Assembly: GCA_019241495.1 (NCBI GenBank)
Contig: JAFAWZ010000209.1
Span: 1-5,716 of the forward strand
DNA length: 5,716 nucleotides
Source: Acidimicrobiales bacterium
GTDB taxonomy: Bacteria > Actinomycetota > Acidimicrobiia > Acidimicrobiales > Palsa-688
Direction: 5' to 3'
Of the stretch, positions 1 to 5,716 are shown piece by piece. The translations under genes were made by a program, and so were the position numbers. Position 1 is the stretch's first letter, and each line of letters opens with the position of its first letter. The notes under the pieces are model-generated. The model had not been told where the DNA came from. It was given only the letters and a program-made list of their open reading frames with translations, and ran no database searches.

Positions 1-43
1 CCGTCATGGCGCACAGGGTAACGCCGACGCAGGGGAGCCCTGC

Positions 44-49
44 TACGCT
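44..49 (+). promoter_or_regulatory. Possible -10 box for the tRNA-Ala gene
   Basis: TACGCT fits the TANNNT pattern of actinobacterial -10 elements and would place the transcript start a few bases before the tRNA's first base at 63. No recognisable -35 element lies 16-18 bases upstream, so this rests on the short motif and its position only. Nothing else could be assigned in positions 1-62. Confidence 0.3.
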
Positions 50-62
50 GATCGGGCCTTCT

Positions 63-136
<74 letters not shown>

Positions 137-149
137 CTCTCCTGACCAG

Positions 150-184
150 GACTCTTCCCCTCACGAGAGCGACGGAGGAGAGTC
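150..184 (+). terminator. Possible tRNA terminator hairpin without a T-run
   Basis: GACTCT at 150-155 pairs perfectly with AGAGTC at 179-184. The stem continues inward with T156-G178 and C157-G177, a C-A mismatch, then CC/GG (159-160 with 174-175), leaving a 13-base loop. It lies 14 bases past the tRNA and has no T-run after it, which is common in high-GC bacteria. It could equally be part of the 3' trailer that is processed away. Confidence 0.4.
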
Positions 185-199
185 TGAATTCGAACCCGC

Positions 200-218
200 G
201 TGCGCGATCAGTGCGCGA
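200..218 (+). repeat. Short direct repeat GTGCGCGA, two copies
   Basis: GTGCGCGA occurs at 200-207 and again at 211-218, separated by TCA, in the gap between the tRNA and the transporter gene. Two copies on one helical face (11-base period) could be a protein-binding site for the downstream gene, but a chance repeat in GC-rich DNA is as likely. No promoter could be assigned with confidence in 185-325. Confidence 0.3.
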
Positions 219-325
219 AGGTCTCCGCCCGCTAATTCGGCTTTGAGGTAACGTCGAATAGTCAGGGTCGACTCACTTCGCCCGAAGCCACGCGTAAACG
301 ATCTCACTTCGGGACCAGACGAACG

Positions 326-1534
326 ATGATCCCCGAGCCGGCATCCGCGGGCGGTAGTGCCCCCGGTCAGCGCGTCTCGCTACCCACGATCGTCAGGGAG
401 TGGACCCGGATCGGCTGCATCGGCTTCGGAGGGCCGCCCACCCACATCGCTCTGCTGCGCCGCCGCTGTGTCGAGGAGCGGGGCTGGATCGAGGCGGCCG
501 AGTTCGAGGACGGGGTAGCGGCCACCAACCTGCTGCCTGGTCCGGCATCGACCCAGCTGGCCATCTTCCTGGCCTGGCGGCTGCGGGGCCCCGTCGGCGC
601 ACTAGCGGGCGGGGCCTGTTTCATCCTGCCTGGCCTGATCGTGATCTTGGGGCTCTCCGCACTGTTCCTGGCCAACCACCCGGCCGATTGGGTCCTAGGA
701 GCCGCGGCCGGAGCGGGGGCAGCCGTCCCGGCGGTGGCGCTCAACGCGGCGTGGATGCTGGTCCGACCGAGCTGGGTGAGGATGGGCTCGAAGCGAGCGG
801 AGCACACCAGATGGCTGGCCTACGCCCTGGCCGGCGGGGTCGCGGCTGCGACCATCGGCTCCCTCCTCGTCGTCGTCCTGGCCGCCTGCGGAGCCGTCGA
901 GATCTCCGTCCGCCGTCCCCACCGACCCCGGCGGCAGCCTGACAACGGGACGGCCCGGGCGTTCATCCCTACCGCCGCCGGCCCGGTTGCCGCCGTTGGG
1001 GGGCTGGGCGGGCTGGCATGGGTGGCCTTCAAGATCGGCGCCCTCTCGTACGGCGGTGGGTTCGTCATCATCCCGCTCATGCAGCACGATGCCGTCACCA
1101 CCTACCACTGGATGACCAACACCCAGTTCCTCAATGCCGTCGCCCTTGGCCAGGTCACGCCCGGCCCCGTCGTGCAGACGGTCTCAGTCGTCGGCTACGC
1201 GGCGGGTGGCGTCGGAGGTGGGCTACTCGCAGCCGCCGTCGCCTTCAGCCCGTCATTTTGCTTCGTCATCTTCGGCGGCCCCCACTTCGACCAGCTCCGC
1301 ACCAACCAGTCGGTCCAAGCCTTTCTCACTGGCGCCGGGCCGGCCGTCATCGGCGCAATCGCCGGCTCCGCCATCCCCCTCGCTCTCGCCCTTGCTCACC
1401 TCTGGCAGCTACCGATCCTCGGCCTGGCCGCCGTCTGGCTGCTCGGTCTGCGCCGCGGTGTAGTCATCGCCATCGTCGGTGCCGGTCTCCTCGGTGTGAT
1501 CGCCGCGCTGGCTGGCGCACCCCTCAACCACTGA
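326..1534 (+). CDS. chrA: ChrA-type chromate transporter (CHR family, two-domain form)
   Basis: Predicted inner-membrane protein of 402 residues. Characterised ChrA proteins export chromate from the cytoplasm and give chromate resistance; for this copy the substrate is inferred from family only. It has the two homologous halves of the long-chain CHR family. The first half carries GFGGPPTH at residues 33-40 and LLPGPAS at 69-75. The second carries YGGGFVIIPLM at 242-252 and GQVTPGPV at 275-282, with FGGPHFDQLR following at 316-325. Hydrophobic stretches cover roughly 91-115, 124-146, 163-191, 217-250, 267-318 and 334-397. A strongly basic linker (about 195-211) separates the halves and is probably cytoplasmic. 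Length is normal for the two-domain form. The ATG at 326 is the only good start before the first conserved motif; the preceding GGGA at 311-314 is a weak ribosome site. No ChrB-type regulator is visible in the window, so regulation is unknown. An alternative role in sulfate or another oxyanion cannot be excluded. Confidence 0.93.
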   Translation: MIPEPASAGGSAPGQRVSLPTIVREWTRIGCIGFGGPPTHIALLRRRCVEERGWIEAAEFEDGVAATNLLPGPASTQLAIFLAWRLRGPVGALAGGACFILPGLIVILGLSALFLANHPADWVLGAAAGAGAAVPAVALNAAWMLVRPSWVRMGSKRAEHTRWLAYALAGGVAAATIGSLLVVVLAACGAVEISVRRPHRPRRQPDNGTARAFIPTAAGPVAAVGGLGGLAWVAFKIGALSYGGGFVIIPLMQHDAVTTYHWMTNTQFLNAVALGQVTPGPVVQTVSVVGYAAGGVGGGLLAAAVAFSPSFCFVIFGGPHFDQLRTNQSVQAFLTGAGPAVIGAIAGSAIPLALALAHLWQLPILGLAAVWLLGLRRGVVIAIVGAGLLGVIAALAGAPLNH

Positions 1535-1725
1535 TCGCTTCTCGTCCACCCGGGGTCTCTGCCAGTCGCCCCATCCGAACCATCGGTAACAGCCTGATGA
1601 ACATTGCGGGACAGTTGCTCGGTTCTCCAGGAGTGGGGATGCGACTACCGAAGAGAGCGGGAAGAATCGCAGCGTAAAGCTGGGTGCGGCCAACGCCGCG
1701 GACACGGAGGACGGCGTCGAAAGCA
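1535..1725. other. Intergenic gap between chrA and the phospholipase gene
   Basis: This 191-base stretch shows no convincing terminator for chrA and no clear -35/-10 pair. It must hold the phospholipase promoter if that gene is not read through from chrA. The only signal I trust is the GGAGG near its right end. The reading frame stays open back to a GTG at 1684, but the protein start is more likely at 1726. Confidence 0.5.
1706..1710 (+). promoter_or_regulatory. Ribosome binding site of the phospholipase gene (long spacing)
   Basis: GGAGG is the best Shine-Dalgarno match upstream of the gene. It sits 15 bases before the ATG at 1726 and 27 before the ATG at 1738, longer than the usual 5-10. 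No in-frame start codon lies between 1711 and 1725. The site favours 1726 over the GTG at 1684, which would place it inside the coding region. Confidence 0.45.
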
Positions 1726-3474
1726 ATGTCTGGTCGGATGTTCACTCGACGGCAGTTCCTCGCCGCGGCTGGCGCTACGGCCGGGGCAGTAGCCGTCCCC
1801 GGGGCCCTCATCGATCGGGCTGTGTCCGTGGCGGCCGCTGGCTCGTCGCTCAGGGATGTCAGGCACATAGTGATGCTCATGCAGGAGAACCGCTCGTTCG
1901 ATCATTACTTCGGAACGATGAGCGGGGTGCGTGGCTTCGCCGACAGCAGCCGTTACCGGTCTTATGCCGGTGGACCACGAACCGATCCGGGCACTGTCTT
2001 CAGCCAGTCGTCGGTTTACCAGGGACAGGCGCTGCTTACTATCGGGAGCGACGAGTACCTCCGCCCGTTCGAGCTGGTGAACAACCCACCAACGGCCGAC
2101 GGCCAGACGCTCGACGACATCACCCACGACTGGGGTCCGCAGCATCTGGCATGGAACAACGGGGCCATGGACCAGTTCGTCGTACAGCACCTTCTGAGAG
2201 ACGGGACCGCCCCGTTGCGGTTCACCAGTGGACCGGCCGGTCTGCCCTTGCCCGGTCCGTCCAGCGCCCCCATCGGAATAACGACCATGGGCTACTACCG
2301 TCCCGGCGACTCGCTCGAGTTCTACCGGGCGGTCGCGTCGACGTTCACGATCTGCGACCGTTACCACTGTTCGGTGCTCAGGCCGACAGACCCGAACCGA
2401 CTGATGTGGATGTCGGGCAGTCTGGGCGCCCACTCGGGGGATGTGGGAGGACCGGTGTTGGAGACCTACGTCTCCAACCGAGAGAAGATGTACGGGACGC
2501 TCGACTGGCCCACCGTCCCGGAGCTTCTCACTGAGCACAGCGTCAGTTGGAAGGTCTACCAGGACCCCACCTCCAACGTGTTGTTCAACGTCCTGCCGTA
2601 CTTCAAGAGCTTCACGTCGCCTTCCAGTCCGGCACAGATCCACAACGCCGCTCTCGGCCTCACCCCTGTATTTCCCGCCGAGTTCGTGGCCGACGTCCTG
2701 GCCGACACGCTCCCCCAGGTGTCATGGATCCTGCCACCGGCCGCCAGCTGCGAGCATCCCGCCACCCCACCTGAATACGGCGAGTACCTCGTCTCCCAGA
2801 TACTTCAGACGCTCATCACCAACCCAGAGGTTTGGGCCTCCACAGTCCTCCTGGTCCTCTACGACGAGAATGGTGGGTTCTTCGACCACGTCGCCCCAGT
2901 CACTCCCGGACCGACGGTCGTTGCCACCTCCGACCTGCCCCCCGCCTCCTACCCGGGGGGCAATCTCGACGGGGAGTACGTCCTGGTTGCCAACCCAACC
3001 AACTCGGCCGGCGGACCGCCCGCCGACTGGGCCAACGTCCTCGGACCTGTCGGCCTCGGCTTTCGAGTGCCGGCCCTGGTCATCTCGCCCTTCAGCGTCG
3101 GAGGATGGGTGTGCAGCGACACCTTCGACCACATCTCCACTCACAAGCTCATCGAGAGCGTCTTCCTTACCCCGGGAGCGCTGGTGAGCACCGGGGGGCT
3201 CCATACTTCGAGCTGGCGGTACGACATGGTCGGCGACCTGACCAGCGCCCTCCCGGCCTTGACGTCACCTGTGGCCACCATACCGGCGCTGCCTGCCACC
3301 TCGATGGGCGACCCCACGGTTGTCGAACAAAACGTGCTTCTCGGCTTTGCCGGCACCGCCGACTACGGCCCCGCCTACCCGGTACCAACGGCTAACGGGC
3401 CGGTCCCTGCCCAGGACGACCCTGGCCCGACCAAGGTGGCGCCGGCCCCCGCCGTTGCCTCCAGCCAAAGCTAG
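1726..3474 (+). CDS. Tat-exported phospholipase C, PF04185 phosphoesterase family
   Basis: Protein of 582 residues predicted to hydrolyse phospholipids or similar phosphodiesters outside the cytoplasm. The N-terminus is a twin-arginine signal, FTRRQFLAAAG (residues 6-16), with a hydrophobic core and likely cleavage near the Ala-rich stretch 36-38. Family motifs follow in order. QENRSFDHYFG at 53-63 gives metal-site Glu and Asn. HDWGPQHLAWNNGAMDQFV lies at 134-152. CDRYHCSVLRPTDPNRLMWM lies at 210-229, where Thr221 sits at the usual nucleophile position (GGTTPNR in M. tuberculosis PLC). VSWKVYQDP is at 273-281, CEHP at 342-345, YDENGGFFDH at 379-388 and GFRVPALVISPF at 445-456, followed by FDHISTHKLIES at 467-478. 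SEHP is usual where CEHP is found. The first 500 residues match mycobacterial PlcA-D in motif order and spacing; residues 501-582 are a low-complexity Pro/Ala-rich tail without an anchor. The ATG at 1726 is preferred over ATG 1738 and GTG 1684 because of the ribosome site; all keep the Tat motif. The exact substrate cannot be read from the sequence. Confidence 0.93.
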   Translation: MSGRMFTRRQFLAAAGATAGAVAVPGALIDRAVSVAAAGSSLRDVRHIVMLMQENRSFDHYFGTMSGVRGFADSSRYRSYAGGPRTDPGTVFSQSSVYQGQALLTIGSDEYLRPFELVNNPPTADGQTLDDITHDWGPQHLAWNNGAMDQFVVQHLLRDGTAPLRFTSGPAGLPLPGPSSAPIGITTMGYYRPGDSLEFYRAVASTFTICDRYHCSVLRPTDPNRLMWMSGSLGAHSGDVGGPVLETYVSNREKMYGTLDWPTVPELLTEHSVSWKVYQDPTSNVLFNVLPYFKSFTSPSSPAQIHNAALGLTPVFPAEFVADVLADTLPQVSWILPPAASCEHPATPPEYGEYLVSQILQTLITNPEVWASTVLLVLYDENGGFFDHVAPVTPGPTVVATSDLPPASYPGGNLDGEYVLVANPTNSAGGPPADWANVLGPVGLGFRVPALVISPFSVGGWVCSDTFDHISTHKLIESVFLTPGALVSTGGLHTSSWRYDMVGDLTSALPALTSPVATIPALPATSMGDPTVVEQNVLLGFAGTADYGPAYPVPTANGPVPAQDDPGPTKVAPAPAVASSQS

Positions 3475-3528
3475 GTCTGCGGCACGGCTTGGCCTCCTCG
3501 ACGCTTCTCGATCAATTGGATGGTCTAG

Positions 3529-3703
3529 CTAGGCCTCCAGGTCGATGGGCGTCCGTCGGCTCAGTACATCTACGAGCTCAACGTCAAACCTGACGGTTGC
3601 TACGTCGCGGACGGGCCTCATCGGTGGCCGCACCCTCACCACTCCGAGCGGCCAGGCCAGGGTCAACCCGCTGCTCGCGTTCGACGGCTGCTTCGATACC
3701 TGA
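3529..3703 (+). pseudogene. Frameshifted C-terminal remnant of an unidentified protein
   Basis: Read from 3565 in one frame, the DNA gives YIYELNVKPDGCYVADG (to 3615). Moving one base to the next frame at about 3614 gives GLIGGRTLTTPSGQARVNP then LLAFDGCFDT and a TGA at 3701-3703. Treating one G of the GGG at 3613-3615 as extra joins them into a smooth, protein-like C-terminal end of about 46 residues with two Gly-Cys pairs (GCY and GCFD). The first frame is closed upstream by TAG at 3526-3528 and has no start codon, so the 5' part of the gene is missing. It is the same frame as the phospholipase, beyond that gene's own TAG at 3472. I do not recognise the family with certainty. A short open frame from ATG 3545 to 3703 exists without any frameshift but reads poorly at its start. 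The break could also be a sequencing error. Confidence 0.45.
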
Positions 3704-3720
3704 CCACCAATGAGCAGCCG

Positions 3721-3775
3721 GCCGACGCGAAGAGGCCCGGGCCTTCCGCCCGGGCCTCTTCGCTGGTAAGTCGGC
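3721..3775. terminator. Bidirectional hairpin terminator
   Basis: A 16-base perfect inverted repeat: 3727-3742 (GCGAAGAGGCCCGGGC) pairs with 3748-3763 around the five-base loop CTTCC. An outer five-pair stem (GCCGA 3721-3725 with TCGGC 3771-3775) can also form across a one-sided bulge. It starts 13 bases past the stop codon of the - strand gene and lies 23 bases past the stop of the remnant on the + strand, the normal place for a shared terminator between convergent genes. Neither side has a T-run, so it is a U-less hairpin of the sort often seen in actinobacteria. Confidence 0.88.
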
Positions 3776-3776
3776 G

Positions 3777-5716
3777 CTAGAACGCGGCCCGCCGGCGCCG
3801 GCGCCGGCTCCAGGCGAACGCCCCAGCACCGAGTGCCACTGCGCTGACCGGCAGCGCAACCGTCCACGGGCTCTCCGGCAGGAGCGGGGTCGGGCTGCTC
3901 GTGACTGCGCCGGTGTGGACGTCGAGGTAGTACGGGCTGCACCCGGCGGTGTCGGTCGCCCCTGGAGTGAAGTCGAACAGGTTCGACAGGGGGCCCTCCG
4001 CGTTGTACGCCGAGGTCGAAGCCGCCCCATTGTAGGCGAGGGTGGCGAAAGAACCGGTGATGGAGGCCAGGTTCCAGTTGCCCTCGATGAACTTCGTGAC
4101 CGAGGACTGGTCACTCACCGCGTGGTCCACATAGTTGGAGCGGGCGTAACACGAGATAGCCATTAGTGGCAGGCGAGGACCGAGACCGCAGCGGCCCTGT
4201 TGACCGGCGAGTGCGGAGCTGGCCGATTGACCGTCGCTGGCGTTGTAGCAGATCTTCGAGGCGCCACCGGCCGGATAAGGCGGGCCGGCCACGGTGCTGA
4301 GCAGGTTGTCGGCCGTCGAGCCCGACGGGTTCAGCGGCTCGAGCGTCCCGTTGGTGGCCGCCGAGGCATAGGCGTGGTCGTACCAGCCGTCGGAGTCGTC
4401 GTAAGAGATCACGACCGCGGTGCTCGACCAGTCCGGGGTCTGCATGAGGGCGTTTATCTCCCGTGTGATGAGGTTCTGCTCATCGATCGGGTCGGAGTAT
4501 TGAGCGTGGCCGTCCTCGAAGCCCGATGCCTTGAGGAAGCTGACGGCCGGGATGTGGTACTTGCCGTCGGCAGACGACGGGTCGCTTTGTCCGTGGGCCG
4601 CGGCGGACACGAGCGAGTCGAAGTCGCTCATGTCGTACTGGTGGTTGGCGGTATCCCACTGGGGTGAGCCGGTCAGGTAGGTACCGCCGGAATAGCTCTG
4701 GGTGTCGGTGCCGATGGCCGCCAGGCTGGCCGGGGCGACGTGGTGGGGATTGGCCGTGCTGGCGTAGTACTCGAACGGCTCATGGTGGGCGATGTAGTCG
4801 CCCTTGGAGCCCCACTGACCGGTGCCTGTGTTGGGCGCGGGCAGGTCGGCGCCGATGTGGTGCCAATTGTTGCAGATGCCCTGGTTCAGGCCCGACGTGC
4901 CACCGCCCAGGGCGGTGGCCTTCGGGGTCTGCACTGTGTACTTGCCGCTGAACTCGTCGGGCACGAAGACGTTGGTTCCGTGGGGCGAGGGCTGGGCGGC
5001 TTCTGCCGTGGCGTAGGGGGTGGAGGGGCGGAACCCGCCCTGGAACCAGCCCCAGCTGACCCCGGCCTGGGTGAGTTGGTCGCCGACGTTGGTGCCGGTG
5101 AGGGCGACGGCGTCGCGGGTGGAGCAATCGTCGTAGTAGGGCTGGGCGTCACTGGTGAGCGAATAGCCGCTCGCCAGCGTGGTCCCCGCCGCCGTAAGGT
5201 CGGCGTTGGGCGACGAATTGGATGAAAACGACACTGATCCGGCCATATGCGAGCAGCCGGCCGTCGAGTTGAGAGTCGTGCAGCCGGTCGTGTCGACACC
5301 TCCCGTGTCGCCCGAGACCAGGTTGATGGCACCCGGGGCAGACGGGCCGAACGTGGTTCCGTACGAGTTGTCGCTCATGGCGAACTGCTGGGCGTAGTTC
5401 CAAAGGCCGGTGACGGTGTTGCCGTCGTAGTAGTTCATCACCTCGCCCTTGCTGCAGGCGCTGCCGGTCACCTCATTGGTGGCGGCTGAGCCGACCGACG
5501 AGACGAACTTGTCCATGGCGCCACCGTCGAAGGCGGTCTGCTCGTCGGTGTAGTTGTGGTCCTGATCGCACGTGAGCACGCTCTGCAGCCCCGAACCGGC
5601 GGCCGATGTGTTGGCATAGCGGGCCGGGTTGGTGCCGTTCGGGTTGCCCGCGAGGAGATTGGTCTCGGCCGGGTTGTTGTTATCCGTCGGGTTGAGCCCA
5701 GACACTGCCGGAGTCC
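3777..5716 (-). CDS. Membrane-anchored acid phosphatase / phospholipase C-like protein (PF04185), N-terminus off the window
   Basis: Predicted extracytoplasmic phosphoesterase; the reading frame is open to the right edge and about 646 residues are visible. Numbering from the GTG codon at 5705-5703 (an internal Val), the motifs are YTDEQTAFDGGAMDKFV at 52-68, TTFGPSAPGAINLVSG at 117-132 with Ser122 in the usual nucleophile position, SWGWFQGGFRPS at 217-228, FEDGHAQYSDPIDE at 396-409, YDDSDGWYDH at 435-444 and GPRLPLMAIS at 509-518, followed by NYVDH. These are typical of the acid-phosphatase branch (DDSDGWYDH rather than the DENGGFFDH of the other gene). The missing part should hold the export signal and the ENxSFDHYF metal motif. 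The C-terminus is LPESP (609-613), a hydrophobic segment (about 614-632) and six Arg, as in a membrane or cell-wall anchor. Ten Cys residues are visible, suggesting disulfides. Stop is TAG at 3779-3777. Substrate is not readable; acid phosphatase or phospholipase C are both possible. Confidence 0.92.
   Translation of the reverse strand, partial: TPAVSGLNPTDNNNPAETNLLAGNPNGTNPARYANTSAAGSGLQSVLTCDQDHNYTDEQTAFDGGAMDKFVSSVGSAATNEVTGSACSKGEVMNYYDGNTVTGLWNYAQQFAMSDNSYGTTFGPSAPGAINLVSGDTGGVDTTGCTTLNSTAGCSHMAGSVSFSSNSSPNADLTAAGTTLASGYSLTSDAQPYYDDCSTRDAVALTGTNVGDQLTQAGVSWGWFQGGFRPSTPYATAEAAQPSPHGTNVFVPDEFSGKYTVQTPKATALGGGTSGLNQGICNNWHHIGADLPAPNTGTGQWGSKGDYIAHHEPFEYYASTANPHHVAPASLAAIGTDTQSYSGGTYLTGSPQWDTANHQYDMSDFDSLVSAAAHGQSDPSSADGKYHIPAVSFLKASGFEDGHAQYSDPIDEQNLITREINALMQTPDWSSTAVVISYDDSDGWYDHAYASAATNGTLEPLNPSGSTADNLLSTVAGPPYPAGGASKICYNASDGQSASSALAGQQGRCGLGPRLPLMAISCYARSNYVDHAVSDQSSVTKFIEGNWNLASITGSFATLAYNGAASTSAYNAEGPLSNLFDFTPGATDTAGCSPYYLDVHTGAVTSSPTPLLPESPWTVALPVSAVALGAGAFAWSRRRRRRAAF
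3791..3808. repeat. Three tandem copies of the palindrome GCCGGC
   Basis: GCCGGC is repeated three times without a gap. It encodes most of the six-Arg tail at the C-terminus of the anchored phosphoesterase (Arg634-639 in the numbering of that entry). Copy-number slippage by six bases would add or remove two Arg residues without shifting the frame. Confidence 0.85.
4899..4919. repeat. Perfect inverted repeat inside the phosphoesterase gene
   Basis: GCCACCGCCC at 4899-4908 is followed by a single A and then its exact reverse complement at 4910-4919. The DNA encodes ATALGGG-type residues (about 263-269) of the - strand protein. A dyad this long with a one-base centre could bind a dimeric protein or fold as a short hairpin, but Ala/Thr/Gly codon usage in GC-rich DNA could also produce it. 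Confidence 0.8.

Larger units (their letters stand above)
3475..3776. other. Convergent intergenic region between the two phosphoesterases
   Basis: About 300 bases without an intact gene. The first 50 bases show no assignable signal apart from the palindrome CTAGCTAG at 3525-3532, a tetranucleotide-rich oddity in GC-rich DNA. From about 3529 to 3703 there is a broken protein-coding remnant, and from 3721 to 3775 a strong hairpin that probably ends transcription from both sides. Confidence 0.7.

Noticed and set aside
186..197. GAATTCGAACCC, resembling an antisense tRNA T-arm
   Set aside because: The flanking bases do not form the T stem and no cloverleaf can be built on the - strand; no att-like copy of the tRNA 3' end was found in the window.
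272..311. Nine-base direct repeat CTCACTTCG at 272-280 and 303-311 upstream of chrA
   Set aside because: Two short copies 31 bases apart with no associated promoter or symmetry; too weak to call an operator.
2231..2242. 12-base palindrome GACCGGCCGGTC in the phospholipase gene
   Set aside because: About one perfect 12-base palindrome is expected by chance in a window of this length, more with high GC.
1645..2643. Long 332-codon open frame on the - strand
   Set aside because: It lies opposite the phospholipase, whose motifs are unmistakable, and its translation is Arg/Gly-rich low-quality sequence typical of antisense frames in GC-rich DNA.
3545..3703. Intact small gene of 52 codons starting at ATG 3545
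   Set aside because: Its first half is Ser/Thr-rich without a ribosome site, whereas the adjacent frame over the same bases gives a more protein-like sequence; a frameshifted remnant explains the region better, though the small gene is not excluded.
3529..3942. 137-codon open frame on the - strand between and into the convergent genes
   Set aside because: It overlaps the terminator and the end of the anchored phosphoesterase in another frame and shows no recognisable domain.
5703..5705. GTG as the true start of the - strand phosphoesterase
   Set aside because: The frame stays open to the window edge and the protein would lack both its export signal and the ENxSFDHYF metal motif, so this is an internal Val codon of a truncated gene.

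Overview
The window is GC-rich bacterial DNA carrying one tRNA gene, two complete protein genes on the + strand and one partial protein gene on the - strand. The high GC content, twin-arginine export signal, GTG and NNC/NNG-biased codons and a tRNA gene without an encoded CCA all suggest a high-GC actinobacterium. The acid-phosphatase-like protein with a C-terminal hydrophobic anchor and Arg tail would fit an acidimicrobial or other environmental actinobacterium. This placement is an inference; no marker in the window fixes the taxon.

Layout: 1-62 is a leader. 63-136 is tRNA-Ala(GGC), followed by a possible hairpin at 150-184. 326-1534 encodes a two-domain ChrA-type chromate transporter. 1535-1725 is a short gap. 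1726-3474 encodes a Tat-exported phospholipase C of the PF04185 phosphoesterase family, close in motif order to the mycobacterial PlcA-D type. 3475-3776 is non-coding but holds the decayed, frameshifted C-terminal end of another protein (about 3529-3703) and a 16-bp perfect hairpin terminator (3727-3763). 3777-5716 (- strand, running off the right edge) encodes a second, divergent PF04185 enzyme of the acid-phosphatase type, with a C-terminal membrane anchor.

How the genes work together: the two phosphoesterases face each other and share a terminator, so they are separate transcription units. Both should act outside the cytoplasm: one free after Tat export, the other held at the membrane or wall by its C-terminus. 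Together they could release phosphate from phospholipids or other phosphate esters. The chromate transporter has no visible regulatory or functional link to them.

I do not see a clearly new system. The points most worth a second look are the frameshifted protein remnant between the phosphoesterases, the LPESP-type C-terminal tail of the anchored enzyme, the Ser-to-Cys change in the usual SEHP motif of the phospholipase, and a 21-nt palindrome inside the second phosphoesterase gene.
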